Translations under genes and position numbers: made by a program | The notes under the pieces: generated by a model | Seen by the model: only the letters and a program-made list of their open reading frames with translations | Databases searched by the model: none | Told to the model about the DNA's origin: nothing | Part shown: positions 1 through 8,257 of the stretch, piece after piece | How the letters are laid out: each line of letters starts with the position of its first letter | How positions within the stretch are numbered: position 1 is the stretch's first letter | Assembly (NCBI GenBank): GCA_910574835.1 | Contig: CAJTDE010000006.1 | Location: 1-64,000, forward strand | DNA length: 64,000 nucleotides | Direction: 5' to 3' | DNA from: Clostridia bacterium | Lineage (GTDB): Bacteria; Bacillota; Clostridia; Lachnospirales; Lachnospiraceae

Positions 1-292
1 AGCAAGTAATATAAGCTTGCGATACCCGCCTTTCAGGCGAGCAGTAACAGAGCCCTTGGGGGCGTTTTTCAAACCCCCACTTGAAGTGGGGGTTGGTGAT
101 TACGGTTTTTTACCGCCGGAAAATGTTTTCGGCTGTCCGTATACTGAGAGGGGTATTACAAAATTGAAATCCGTATATCTCCAGGCAGCACCCAAAAGGA
201 TCTGCGGACGCATATATTTGCGGCCGGAAATTTATCTCTGATACCTGGGCGCCGCATGGGGAAATACGGAACTATAATATAGGAGAAACAAT
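1..292. other. Non-coding stretch upstream of der, possible insertion-sequence end
   Basis: No convincing gene is seen here. It holds a small hairpin (arms CGCC/GGCG near 27-41), a GCCC/GGGC hairpin followed by GTTTTTC (51-69) that could end an upstream transcript, and a strong palindrome at 72-94. The layout of a terminator-like hairpin followed by a compact GC-rich palindrome resembles the right end of IS200/IS605-type elements, but the upstream transposase would lie outside the window. The rest up to the der ribosome binding site shows nothing recognisable. Confidence 0.35.
72..94. repeat. Perfect short palindrome (11-nt arms)
   Basis: Arms AACCCCCACTT (72-82) and AAGTGGGGGTT (84-94) are exact inverse complements around one G. 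A compact GC-rich palindrome like this is typical of REP-like sequences and of the subterminal hairpins of IS200/IS605 elements. Which of these applies cannot be decided from the window. Confidence 0.6.
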
Positions 293-1615
293 ATGAGCAA
301 ACCAATCGTAGCCATTGTAGGGCGCCCCAACGTGGGAAAATCAACCCTGTTTAACGCCCTGGCAGGCGAGGAGATTTCCATTGTAAAGGATACGCCGGGT
401 GTAACCAGGGATCGCATCTATGCCGACGTTACCTGGCTTGACCGGGCATTTACCCTGATTGACACAGGCGGTATCGAGCCGGACAGCCGGGACGTGATTC
501 TCTCCCAGATGCGGGAGCAGGCACAGATCGCCATTGACACGGCTGACGTTATCGTATTTCTCACCGATGTGCGGCAGGGGCTGGTGGACGCGGATTCCAA
601 GGTGGCCGATATGCTCCGCCGTTCGGGAAAGCCGGTGGTTCTGGTAGTCAATAAGGTAGACAGCTTTGGGAAGCTGATGCCCGACGTCTACGAGTTCTAC
701 AATTTGGGCCTGGGCGATCCCATTCCCATTTCCTCCGCCTCCCGGCTGGGCCTGGGCGATATGCTGGACGAGGTGGCCGGCCATTTCGCGGATAATTCCG
801 AGGAAGAGGAGGAGGACGACCGCCCCAAGATTGCCATCGTAGGCAAGCCCAATGTGGGAAAATCCTCCATTATCAATAAGCTTACGGGAGAAAACCGTGT
901 TATCGTATCGGATATAGCCGGAACTACCCGGGACGCCATTGACACCAACGTGATGCATAACGATCAGGAGTATGTATTTATCGACACGGCCGGACTGCGG
1001 CGTAAAAGCAAGGTTAAGGAAGAACTGGAGCGTTACAGCATCATCCGCACCGTGACGGCGGTAGAGCGCGCCGATGTGGTGGTGCTGGTGATTGACGCAG
1101 TGGAGGGCGTTACGGAACAGGATGCCAAGATTGCGGGCATCGCCCATGACAGGGGCAAGGGCGTGATCATTGCGGTCAATAAGTGGGATGCCGTTGAGAA
1201 AAATGACAAAACCATCTATGAGTATACCAGCCGAATCCGCAATACGCTGTCCTACATGCCCTATGCGGAAATGATTTTCCTCTCGGCTCTGACAGGGCAG
1301 CGGCTTTCCAAGCTCTTTGATCTCATAGATCTGGTGATTCAGAATCAGAATCTGCGGATTGCCACCGGCGTCCTCAACGAGATTGTAACCGAGGCCGTGG
1401 CCTTACAGCAGCCGCCGTCGGACAAGGGAAAACGGCTGAAGATTTTCTATGTGACACAGGTGGCCGTGAAGCCGCCCACCTTTGTTATTTTTGTCAATGA
1501 CAAGGAGCTGATGCACTTTTCCTACACCCGGTATCTGGAAAATAAGATACGGGAGGCATTTGGCTTTAAGGGTACGGCGCTTAAATTTTTCATTCGGGAA
1601 AGGAAGGGGCAATAG
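293..1615 (+). CDS. der: Ribosome-associated GTPase Der (EngA)
   Basis: Double-GTPase protein needed for maturation of the 50S ribosomal subunit. The first G domain begins with GRPNVGKST at residues 10-18 and the second with GKPNVGKSS near residue 184. Both carry the DTxG motif (DTGG, DTAG) and an NKxD motif (NKVD, NKWD). An acidic linker (EEEEEDD) separates the two domains, and the C-terminal 100 residues fit the KH-like domain of the family. The length of 440 aa is normal. AGGAGA lies 7 nt before the ATG. The stop is 2 nt before plsY, so der, plsY and probably gpsA form a conserved housekeeping cluster. Confidence 0.97.
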   Translation: MSKPIVAIVGRPNVGKSTLFNALAGEEISIVKDTPGVTRDRIYADVTWLDRAFTLIDTGGIEPDSRDVILSQMREQAQIAIDTADVIVFLTDVRQGLVDADSKVADMLRRSGKPVVLVVNKVDSFGKLMPDVYEFYNLGLGDPIPISSASRLGLGDMLDEVAGHFADNSEEEEEDDRPKIAIVGKPNVGKSSIINKLTGENRVIVSDIAGTTRDAIDTNVMHNDQEYVFIDTAGLRRKSKVKEELERYSIIRTVTAVERADVVVLVIDAVEGVTEQDAKIAGIAHDRGKGVIIAVNKWDAVEKNDKTIYEYTSRIRNTLSYMPYAEMIFLSALTGQRLSKLFDLIDLVIQNQNLRIATGVLNEIVTEAVALQQPPSDKGKRLKIFYVTQVAVKPPTFVIFVNDKELMHFSYTRYLENKIREAFGFKGTALKFFIRERKGQ

Positions 1616-1617
1616 CG

Positions 1618-2265
1618 ATGGAACGCCTTGTTTGTGTACTTATCGGATATGTGTTCGGTCTGTTTCAGACCAGTTACCTATACGGAAGAATGAAGGGAAT
1701 CGACATCCGGGAGCATGGAAGCGGCAACGCGGGAGCCACCAACGCCCTGCGGACACTGGGGAAGAAGGCCGGCGCCATTACCTTTTTCGGAGACTGTTTC
1801 AAATGCGTCTTTGCGGTGATTGCGGTAAGAGTCCTATTTCGGAATTACGGTGATCCCTCAGAGAACATAGGGGTCCTTCTGGGCATGTACGCTTCAATGG
1901 GTGTGATCCTGGGACATAATTTTCCTTTCTATCTGGGATTTAAGGGCGGCAAGGGCATTGCGGCCACAGCCGGACTGTTTGTGAGCCTGGATCCGGTGCT
2001 GATGGTAATAGCGGCCGTAAGCTTTGTGCTTTCCGTAGCCGTGACAAAGTATGTGTCCCTGGGATCGATTCTGGTGGTAATTGAACTGCTGGCCGGCGTA
2101 TTGATTTACGGTTTTCTTGGAAAATGGGGACTTACGCAGCCCCATTTGTATGAGCTGTACGCAATTACGGCCTTTCTGACGGGACTTGCCCTTTACCGGC
2201 ATAAAAAGAATATCAAAGGGCTTTTGAAGGGAACGGAGCGCAAGCTTGGGCAGAAGGCGGATTAA
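1618..2265 (+). CDS. plsY: Glycerol-3-phosphate acyltransferase PlsY
   Basis: Integral membrane enzyme that transfers the acyl group of acyl-phosphate to glycerol-3-phosphate, the first step of phospholipid synthesis in most Gram-positive bacteria. Typical PlsY motifs are present: GSGNAGATNALR near residues 35-46, GHNFPFYLGFKGGKGIA near 100-116, and several hydrophobic segments. The length of 215 aa fits the family. The gene starts 2 nt after the der stop, with AAGGAAGGGG upstream. It precedes gpsA, which makes its substrate, so the two enzymes form a short pathway. Confidence 0.95.
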   Translation: MERLVCVLIGYVFGLFQTSYLYGRMKGIDIREHGSGNAGATNALRTLGKKAGAITFFGDCFKCVFAVIAVRVLFRNYGDPSENIGVLLGMYASMGVILGHNFPFYLGFKGGKGIAATAGLFVSLDPVLMVIAAVSFVLSVAVTKYVSLGSILVVIELLAGVLIYGFLGKWGLTQPHLYELYAITAFLTGLALYRHKKNIKGLLKGTERKLGQKAD

Positions 2266-2442
2266 AAACGGCCGGGAAGCGGATTTAAAGCACATAGGAT
2301 AGAAGAAACGCCTTGTTTTGTTTACATAATACAACAGGACTAATAAGAATTGGTTTGAAAAAGTATTGGGGCAAAATAACACGGATTCACGGAGCTATAA
2401 ACGGTTATTGAAAATATGGAATTGAAAAAGGAGATGGATGCA

Positions 2443-3453
2443 ATGGCAAAGGTAAGTGTAATCGGAGCAGGAAGCTGGGGAACGGCTTTGTCCATATTGC
2501 TTCACAGCAACGGACATGAAGTAGCTCTCTGGTCTATTATGGAGGCGGAGGTGGCCATGCTGAACGAACAGCATGAGCACAAGGATAAGCTTCCCGGTGT
2601 AAAGCTGCCGGAGGATATGCATATTACGACGGACCTGGAGAGCAGCATCAAAGGCGCGGAACTGATGGTACTGGCAGTTCCTTCCCCCTTCACCAGAAGT
2701 ACGGCTCGCAGTATGGCGCCCTTTGTGGAGGATGGACAGATTATTGTAAATGTTGCCAAGGGTATTGAGGAATCCACCCTTATGACCCTGTCGGAGATTG
2801 TGGAACAGGAGATTCCGAACTGCCGTGCGGCCGTGCTTTCCGGCCCGAGCCATGCCGAGGAGGTGGGAAGGGGACTTCCCACTACCGTAGTAGCCGGAGC
2901 GCATGACAGAGAGACTGCCGAGTTTATTCAGAATATTTTTATGAATCAGGTATTTCGTGTGTACACCAGCCCTGATATGCTAGGGATTGAACTGGGCGGC
3001 GCTCTGAAAAATGTGATTGCGCTTGCGGCCGGTATTGCAGACGGTCTTGGGTACGGAGATAATACAAAGGCAGCCCTTATTACAAGAGGAATTGCTGAGA
3101 TGAGCCGAATCGGGCTTGCTATGGGAGGAAGGATTGAGTCATTCAGCGGACTTTCCGGCATTGGGGATCTCATTGTTACCTGTGCTTCCGTTCACAGCCG
3201 GAACCGGAAGGCCGGGTATCTGATGGGGCAGGGCAGGACGATGAAGGAGGCTATGGATGAGGTGAAAATGGTGGTGGAGGGCGTTTACTCCGCCAAGGCT
3301 GCTGTGGGGCTTGCCAGAAAATACGGAGTGGAGATTCCGATTATTGAGCAGGTCAATGCAGTGTTGTTTGAGGATAAACCGGCCAGAGAAGCGGTGAATG
3401 AGCTGATGCTTCGGGATAAGAAAATTGAGAATCCATTGATGCCCTGGGAGTAA
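2443..3453 (+). CDS. gpsA: NAD(P)H-dependent glycerol-3-phosphate dehydrogenase
   Basis: Reduces dihydroxyacetone phosphate to sn-glycerol-3-phosphate, the substrate of the upstream PlsY. The N-terminus reads MAKVSVIGAGSWGTAL, a Rossmann GxGxxG motif. Further on are the family signatures VLSGPSHAEE, GIELGGALKNVIALAAGIADGLGYGDNTKAALITRG with the catalytic Lys, and the C-terminal region. The reading frame is open from 2416, but AAAAAGGAG at 2425-2433 sits correctly before the ATG at 2443. That start gives the canonical 336-aa protein, so I prefer it. Confidence 0.95.
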   Translation: MAKVSVIGAGSWGTALSILLHSNGHEVALWSIMEAEVAMLNEQHEHKDKLPGVKLPEDMHITTDLESSIKGAELMVLAVPSPFTRSTARSMAPFVEDGQIIVNVAKGIEESTLMTLSEIVEQEIPNCRAAVLSGPSHAEEVGRGLPTTVVAGAHDRETAEFIQNIFMNQVFRVYTSPDMLGIELGGALKNVIALAAGIADGLGYGDNTKAALITRGIAEMSRIGLAMGGRIESFSGLSGIGDLIVTCASVHSRNRKAGYLMGQGRTMKEAMDEVKMVVEGVYSAKAAVGLARKYGVEIPIIEQVNAVLFEDKPAREAVNELMLRDKKIENPLMPWE

Positions 3454-3467
3454 GGGGAGCTTGTGTT

Positions 3468-3499
3468 CGCGGATGCCGCAAAATAAAGCGGCATCCGCG
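3468..3499 (+). terminator. Strong hairpin after gpsA
   Basis: Perfect 12-bp stem CGCGGATGCCGC / GCGGCATCCGCG with loop AAAATAAA, starting 15 nt after the gpsA stop. No T run follows, so it may be an imperfect terminator or a structure that stabilises the mRNA end. Confidence 0.55.
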
Positions 3500-3524
3500 T
3501 CGCTGCGTTATTGGGGAGAAATAC

Positions 3525-3576
3525 CTAGTAGTCCGTATCGGAAATCCTTGTGCATATTTCCGATACGGACTACTAG
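3525..3576. repeat. Inverted repeat with perfect 21-bp arms
   Basis: Arms at 3525-3545 and 3556-3576 are perfect inverse complements around a 10-nt loop. The core is GTCCGTATCGGAAAT. A related hairpin with the core TTTCCGATACGGGCTGCTGG lies at 54798-54862 upstream of hflK, so this may belong to a dispersed hairpin family. Confidence 0.7.
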
Positions 3577-3683
3577 ATAACGGAAAAGGGGCTGCGATTT
3601 GTATGGAATACGGGCATAATTGCAAGGTTTGATTGGTGGTGATTCTTTTGGGAAGCCCTTATAATAAAGATGCAAAGGCACAT

Positions 3684-3716
3684 CCCTTTAGTGCTGTTGC
3701 GCAGCAACTTAGAAGG
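3684..3716 (+). repeat. Copy 1 of a short repeat adjacent to a ribosome binding site
   Basis: CCCTTTAGTGCTGTTGCGCA (3684-3703) runs on into GCAACTT and then the AGAAGGAGG ribosome binding site of the next gene. It contains the small hairpin GTTGC-GCA-GCAAC. Near-identical copies precede the genes at 23701 and 58647; here the hairpin has GTTGC/GCAAC instead of GTCGC/GCGAC, a compensatory change on both arms. Confidence 0.6.
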
Positions 3717-3726
3717 AGGACAAATT

Positions 3727-4176
3727 ATGAGTTTGGGAAATCATTTGTTTGAAGCGCGGAAGAAGAGAGGCTTATCTCAGGAGGAGGTTGCGGGAAAGCT
3801 TGGAGTCAGCAGGCAGACGATCTCGAAATGGGAGACGGACGAGACATTGCCGGATATTCAGCAGTCGAAGCGGCTTGCGGTTTTGTACGGATTGTCACTG
3901 GATGAGCTGGTGGAGTTCGATATGGATGTGAAGGAGATTCAGGAGGCCATTGACAGGACCAGTGAGGATGTGACGAATAAGATTGACTGGACAAAGGCGT
4001 GGAGTAAGAAGTACCCGATTCTTGTGCAGTATCAGAAGGAGGTGGAGGTAGATTTTTACGCCTCTCAGCTTGACAGCCTGCTGCACGATCTGGAGAAAAA
4101 GTACGGGTATAATGAGCTGGATTCCTTTTTGGTGCTGAAGGATATTCTGGCGGTGGTTTGGAAGAGAGGGAAATAA
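3727..4176 (+). CDS. XRE-family helix-turn-helix regulator
   Basis: DNA-binding regulator of 149 aa. An N-terminal HTH_3 domain (about residues 5-60) reads LFEARKKRGLSQEEVAGKLGVSRQTISKWE, a textbook XRE helix-turn-helix. The C-terminal half is helical and charged, with no recognised sensor domain. The frame is open from 3670, but the AGAAGGAGG ribosome binding site points to the ATG at 3727, which also gives the usual HTH-proximal N-terminus. The target is unknown; the BlaI/BlaR1-like pair downstream has its own operator. Its leader carries one copy of the short repeat also found at 23657 and 58601. Confidence 0.85.
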   Translation: MSLGNHLFEARKKRGLSQEEVAGKLGVSRQTISKWETDETLPDIQQSKRLAVLYGLSLDELVEFDMDVKEIQEAIDRTSEDVTNKIDWTKAWSKKYPILVQYQKEVEVDFYASQLDSLLHDLEKKYGYNELDSFLVLKDILAVVWKRGK

Positions 4177-4206
4177 GAATTGCCGCACACTTTTTTCAAT
4201 CAACTC

Positions 4207-4253
4207 TTGACAAATACAGACTACTTATAGTAGTCTGTATTTGTAGACTACAA
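4207..4253 (+). promoter_or_regulatory. Promoter and BlaI-type operator of the blaI-blaR1 pair
   Basis: A -35-like TTGACA lies at 4207-4212. It overlaps a near-perfect inverted repeat with arms AAATACAGACTACT (4212-4225) and AGTAGTCTGTATTT (4229-4242). A second palindrome, TTGTAGACTACAA, follows at 4241-4253. GTAGNCTAC/TACANNNTGTA-type dyads are what BlaI/MecI repressors bind, so autoregulation is likely. The -10 element is not clear. Confidence 0.7.
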
Positions 4254-4279
4254 AGAGTAGTATGAAAGGTGAAAGAACA

Positions 4280-4645
4280 ATGACGGAAATACAATTAGGA
4301 GTAATTGAATCCCGGTTTGCAGATATGATTTGGGAGCAGGAGCCGGTTACCTCTTCGGAGCTTGTGAAGCTGGCGGCGGAAGCGTTTACCTGGAAGCGGA
4401 CCACCACCCACACAGTTTTAAAGCGGCTGTGCGAGAAAGGATTGTTCAAAAACCAGAAGGGAAATGTGACCAGTCTGCTTTCCCGTTCGCAGTTCTATTC
4501 CATGCAGAGCCGGAAGTTTGTAGAAGATGCGTTTGACGGTTCCCTCCCCGATTTCATAGCCGCCTTTACGAAAAACAGCAAGCTCACATCCGAGGAAGCG
4601 GAACGAATCAGGGAGATGATCGATAAGGCTGCGGAATCGGAATGA
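4280..4645 (+). CDS. BlaI/MecI/CopY-family repressor
   Basis: Winged-helix repressor of 121 aa. The DNA-binding part (about residues 1-75) includes the recognition helix region WKRTTTHTVLKRLCEKG; the C-terminal helices mediate dimerisation in this family. In BlaI proteins a protease linked to the BlaR1 partner inactivates the repressor. The frame extends to 4262, but AGGTGA at 4267-4272 fits the ATG at 4280. The gene sits 9 nt before a BlaR1-type gene and just after two BlaI-like dyads, which supports a repressor/sensor pair. The signal need not be a beta-lactam. Confidence 0.88.
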   Translation: MTEIQLGVIESRFADMIWEQEPVTSSELVKLAAEAFTWKRTTTHTVLKRLCEKGLFKNQKGNVTSLLSRSQFYSMQSRKFVEDAFDGSLPDFIAAFTKNSKLTSEEAERIREMIDKAAESE

Positions 4646-4654
4646 GGTGACGGA

Positions 4655-6715
4655 ATGGAAAAGATTTTCTTAAAATTACTAAACATGAGTATTGCCGCAG
4701 GATGGCTGGTTCTGGCAGTGATTCTCCTTCGCATACTTCTTAGGAAGGCCCCCAGATGGCTTTCCTGTATCTTATGGGGAATTGTGGCTGTCCGCTTGGT
4801 ATGCCCTGTTTCTTTAGAAAGCTCCTTAAGCCTTATTCCCAGCGCCGAAACCATCAATCCCACGGCGCTCACCCGGACACAGGAGCCGATTGTGAACAGT
4901 GGAATCCAGGCGTTTAACAGCACGGTAAATCCCTTGTTCCGGGATACCATCGGCACAGCCGTCCCCATATCCGGCGAAAGTCCTCTGCATATGGGGATGC
5001 ATTTTGCAGGCGTCCTGTGGGCTGTGGGTCTGCTCTTTTTGCTCCTGTACGCCTTTGCAGGCTTTTTGCGTCTGCGTATCCGGCTCCGGGAGGCAATTCC
5101 CCTAAAGGAAGCCGGGGAAACGATCTGGCTTTGCGACGCAGTAAACACTCCTTTTATTCTGGGAATCCTGCGTCCCCGGATCTATCTGCCCTCAAGCCTG
5201 GGACAGACAGAGATCAAATACGTCCTGGCCCATGAACAGGCACATTTAAAGCGAAAGGATCACTGGTGGAAGCTTCTGGCCTATGTGCTTCTGGCCGTAT
5301 ACTGGTTCCATCCCCTTATGTGGGCGGCTTATGTACTCTTTACCCGGGACACGGAGCTTGCCTGTGACGAGAAGGTAGTCGGCAGTATGGGCATGAACGA
5401 AAAGAAAGCGTATTCCCACGCCCTTGTCAATTGCAGCACGGAAAAAAAGATGATTTTGACCTGTCCCCTTGCCTTTGGCGAAATCGGAGTGAAGGCCCGG
5501 GTCAGGGCGGTCCTGAATTATCACAGACCTGCCTTCCGGGTGATTTTTATCTCTTTTCTCGCCTGTATCACAGTGGCCGTCTGCTTTCTGACCAATCCAA
5601 AGCAGGATGCCTATCAGGTGAAGATTGTGATTCCGGCAGGGAGCGGGCGCAGCGAGATAGCTTATTCGGAGGAGGAGATTTCTCCCTTAGGCAAAAAAAT
5701 TGTTCTGTCTGCCGGTGAAGGACTGGGAGATACGGAGGTTGTATTATTCCCCATAGAATGGGAAGAGGAGCGTACTTACGAGCCGGCCTATCTGACGCCC
5801 GGAATGTCGGTTAAAATGGACGCGGAAAAGGGCGCCTGGTTTCGGATCGGCATTTATGCCGAAAATCCAACGGATGAAGATAAGGTTGTTTACGTCCGGG
5901 CGGAGGGCGTGGATATCCGAATTGTGGATCGGACGGAATGGGCTGTCATCCCTATGGTTATGGTAAATGATAAATATTACTATGATACAAACCAGGTGAG
6001 CACAAAAACAGATCGAAGCCTTGATATGGACGGAGAAATCACCTCTGCGGTAAAAGGAACCGAAAAGCCCGCGGAAAACAATCAGTCCAATTTCGGTATA
6101 GGCTATGTCTACCAGTTTGGTGAACATGATACCATTGAAATTCTCATAGACGGGAAATGGATGATTTTTGAATGCCGCAGCAAAGACGGCAGTCAGATCC
6201 GCTACTGCGATCACTGGTACAATACGGGAGATTTGTCCGAGATGACCCTGGAATGGCTGGAGTGGTACAATAGCCTTTCAAAAGAGGAACAGCTCTCTAT
6301 AAGCTATGTACCCTGGGATTTACAGTCTGTAAAAGAGCCGGAAAATGGAACGCAGGATGCTGCAGAGCAGGATGCTGCAGATCTTGATATGGACGGAATC
6401 GTGGAGCAATTGCTGGCCGCCATATGCAGCAGCCCGGCCGCTTCCTCGAATCCAGGGGATTATGTGGAGGAACATTCCTTAGAGTACCGGGAGCTGACCT
6501 ACTATGGAGAATACACACTCCGCTATTGTCTGAATCGTTTCCGCAACGGGCAGGAAACGGGTCTGGAGGGGAAGATTATGGCCTTGGTCTGCGAGGAGCT
6601 TTTGCAGACCAAGGGAACCATTCCGGTGGATGCGGATACGGCTTCCACCGGACAGTTCTGGTATGATACGCTCTATGATCACGAAAGCAGCTTAGTAGAT
6701 CCGTATCTGGAATAA
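4655..6715 (+). CDS. BlaR1-type M56 membrane metallopeptidase
   Basis: Predicted membrane sensor protease that would relieve repression by the neighbouring BlaI protein. The N-terminal 330 residues have several transmembrane segments and the gluzincin zinc site H193-EQAH, followed by ELACDE with the third ligand Glu. After a last membrane segment (FRVIFISFLACITVAVCFL, about residue 300) there is a 370-residue outer domain. This domain lacks the SxxK/SxN/KTG motifs of the penicillin-binding sensor found in true BlaR1, so the signal is unknown. The protein is 686 aa. The pair resembles the many BlaR1-like systems of Clostridia that respond to unknown envelope signals. Confidence 0.85.
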   Translation: MEKIFLKLLNMSIAAGWLVLAVILLRILLRKAPRWLSCILWGIVAVRLVCPVSLESSLSLIPSAETINPTALTRTQEPIVNSGIQAFNSTVNPLFRDTIGTAVPISGESPLHMGMHFAGVLWAVGLLFLLLYAFAGFLRLRIRLREAIPLKEAGETIWLCDAVNTPFILGILRPRIYLPSSLGQTEIKYVLAHEQAHLKRKDHWWKLLAYVLLAVYWFHPLMWAAYVLFTRDTELACDEKVVGSMGMNEKKAYSHALVNCSTEKKMILTCPLAFGEIGVKARVRAVLNYHRPAFRVIFISFLACITVAVCFLTNPKQDAYQVKIVIPAGSGRSEIAYSEEEISPLGKKIVLSAGEGLGDTEVVLFPIEWEEERTYEPAYLTPGMSVKMDAEKGAWFRIGIYAENPTDEDKVVYVRAEGVDIRIVDRTEWAVIPMVMVNDKYYYDTNQVSTKTDRSLDMDGEITSAVKGTEKPAENNQSNFGIGYVYQFGEHDTIEILIDGKWMIFECRSKDGSQIRYCDHWYNTGDLSEMTLEWLEWYNSLSKEEQLSISYVPWDLQSVKEPENGTQDAAEQDAADLDMDGIVEQLLAAICSSPAASSNPGDYVEEHSLEYRELTYYGEYTLRYCLNRFRNGQETGLEGKIMALVCEELLQTKGTIPVDADTASTGQFWYDTLYDHESSLVDPYLE

Positions 6716-6726
6716 GCAGAATATCG

Positions 6727-6763
6727 TAAAAGCTTAAAGAGTTATTGCGGCAGCTTTTATTTA
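6727..6763. terminator. Weak hairpin between convergent genes
   Basis: TAAAAGCT (6727-6734) pairs with AGCTTTTA (6752-6759), followed by a T-rich stretch. It lies between the end of the BlaR1-like gene and the end of the minus-strand glyoxalase gene and could serve both. Confidence 0.4.
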
Positions 6764-7132
6764 TTTGGCCGGGATGATTTCGATCCAGTAGCCGTCCGGA
6801 TCTTCGATGAAGTAAATACCCATATCGGGATTTTCAAAGCAGATGCAGTCCATTTCCCGGTGCTTTTTGTGCGCCGCATCCATGTCGTCGGTGGTGAAGG
6901 CTAGGTGGATTTCATTGTCTCCCAAGTTGTAATGATCCGCTTCCCAGTCCCGCAGCCAGGTAAGCTCAAGCTGAAAGCCGGTCTTGCCGTCGGCGAGGTA
7001 GGAGAGAATAAAGCTGCCGTCCTCTGCCTCCTTCCGGCGGGCTTCCTTGAGTCCAAGGGCTTCCTCATAGAAACGCAGGGATTTCTCCAGATTGATTACA
7101 TTGTAATTGTAGTGCGCAAATTGAAAATTCAT
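6761..7132 (-). CDS. Glyoxalase I-like VOC-family protein
   Basis: Single-domain vicinal-oxygen-chelate protein of 123 aa, similar to lactoylglutathione lyase. The candidate metal ligands occur in the expected places: H7, E56, H76 and E118 in HYNYNV, FQLELTW, EIHLAF and YWIEIIP. The motif FYEEALGL and the closing EDPDGYWIEIIP are typical of GloA-type proteins. An AAGGAG ribosome binding site lies before the ATG on the minus strand. The gene follows the beta-lactamase-fold gene on the same strand with 63 nt between them, so the two are probably cotranscribed. The true substrate may be methylglyoxal-thiol or another adduct. Confidence 0.85.
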   Translation of the reverse strand: MNFQFAHYNYNVINLEKSLRFYEEALGLKEARRKEAEDGSFILSYLADGKTGFQLELTWLRDWEADHYNLGDNEIHLAFTTDDMDAAHKKHREMDCICFENPDMGIYFIEDPDGYWIEIIPAK

Positions 7133-7195
7133 TGTATTTTTCTCCTTTCTGCGATCCGCATATGCAGATGATTTTCATGTCATAAATAAAGTATT

Positions 7196-7903
7196 TTACT
7201 GCAAGAAACTCTGCCCGCGCGCTGTAATATGCATAATTCGTTCCCGTTCGGGGTGCTCAGGATGTTCCAGAAGCCACCGATCTATAATCTGATAATCCTC
7301 CCAGCAATGCATAGGATAAATCCGTTCAGAGGGATTGCCGCCGGCAGTCAGAGACAAGAAATAGTCAAGCCCCAGGCAGTAATAGTCCTCCTGTCTGGGG
7401 TCAAGAGGAACGAAAGCCGCATCTATATGCATATTTCGCAGCGGTTCAATATACTTATCAAAGTTTTCCTTCATCTGCCGGTTCCAGTTCTCCGGTTCAC
7501 CAGGCCAGCGCCAATCATTCAAGTCCCCCGCATGGTAAATACGTTTTCCCCCACACATGACTAGAAAAGCGACGCCCTCATCCGTTGATTTCAGGGTTTG
7601 AATCGTTATATTTTCAAGGGAACAGCGTTCGCTTGGCTTAAGACGTACTGCCCGGGCCTTAAGCTCCTTAGGAATCCGGCATTCCCAGATATCGCTTGAC
7701 AGAAGAAAAAAGATATCTTCCTTCTCCTCTGCCAGACGAAAAATCTCAGGATTAAAATGATCCGGATGGCGGTGGCTTGCGAAAACATAAAGCCTTTTGC
7801 TGCGGGGAAATTCCGGAAGTGCACCTTTGTAATAATCGAACAGCAGCAGAGCATTTTCCAGTTCCATATAAAATCCGCTGTGCCCAACGTATGTGATTTG
7901 CAT
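7196..7903 (-). CDS. Metallo-beta-lactamase-fold hydrolase
   Basis: MBL-fold metal-dependent hydrolase of 235 aa. The N-terminus MQITYVGHSGFYME is typical of the UlaG-like/YcbL branch. The metal motif appears as SHRHPDHF near residues 43-50 (HxHxDH), with HAGDLNDW near 124 and PMHCWED near 198 as the later ligands. The substrate is unknown. The gene is the first of a two-gene minus-strand unit with the glyoxalase-like gene. An MBL-fold protein beside a glyoxalase I homologue recalls the glyoxalase I/II pair, but this protein is not a clear GloB. Confidence 0.85.
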   Translation of the reverse strand: MQITYVGHSGFYMELENALLLFDYYKGALPEFPRSKRLYVFASHRHPDHFNPEIFRLAEEKEDIFFLLSSDIWECRIPKELKARAVRLKPSERCSLENITIQTLKSTDEGVAFLVMCGGKRIYHAGDLNDWRWPGEPENWNRQMKENFDKYIEPLRNMHIDAAFVPLDPRQEDYYCLGLDYFLSLTAGGNPSERIYPMHCWEDYQIIDRWLLEHPEHPERERIMHITARGQSFLQ

Positions 7904-7929
7904 AATCTTTCATTCCTTTCCTGCATCTT

Positions 7930-7958
7930 ACTATAGCCTTTTCCCGATGATTGTGCAA
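7930..7958 (-). promoter_or_regulatory. Sigma-A-type promoter for the minus-strand pair
   Basis: Read on the minus strand, TTGCAC (7958-7953) and TATAGT (7935-7930) are separated by 17 nt, 27 nt upstream of the hydrolase start. Confidence 0.6.
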
Positions 7959-7988
7959 GCTCAAAAATAATTTGTTTATTGCACAGGA

Positions 7989-8179
7989 AAGGAATGGTTA
8001 CTTTTCACACCCACGCCAATCACTCCGCTGATTGGCGTGGAGCCGATACAGTTATGGGGCCGAAGGGACTGCCCCTCGCCGAAGGCGACTTTAAATAGGC
8101 AGTCCCGGTTACAATTCGCACCCTTATCAAATAAAAACTTTTCAAAAACTGGCGTGGGTGTGAATTGCAACAAGGAATG
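7989..8179. mobile_element. 175-bp MITE-like element, copy B, with 8-bp flanking repeats
   Basis: The element spans 7997-8171. Its ends are imperfect inverted repeats of about 22 bp (GTTACTTTTCACACCCACGC on the left, GTTGCAATTCACACCCACGC read inward from the right). It is flanked by an exact 8-bp direct repeat AAGGAATG (7989-7996 and 8172-8179), as expected of a target-site duplication. An inverted, almost identical copy is at 23325-23499. Inside are three nested stem-loops: CCACGCCAATCA/TGATTGGCGTGG type, GGGACTGCC/GGCAGTCCC, and GTTACAATTC/GAATTGTAAC. No transposase is encoded. A 65-codon frame on the minus strand is probably a by-product. Confidence 0.85.
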
Positions 8180-8257
8180 AAAGACTGCAAATATAAAATT
8201 ATGTTTTGGTATAAATATTTCCGCTTTTATGGTAAGATGAAAACGGAGGAAAGAAGG

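Noticed and set aside
17-241. 74-codon frame before der
   Set aside because: No ribosome binding site; it runs across hairpins and the palindrome, and the translation resembles nothing.
7976-8173. 65-codon minus-strand protein in the 175-bp element
   Set aside because: Its sequence follows from the repeat DNA and recurs with the second copy; there is no ribosome binding site. Treated as part of the mobile element.
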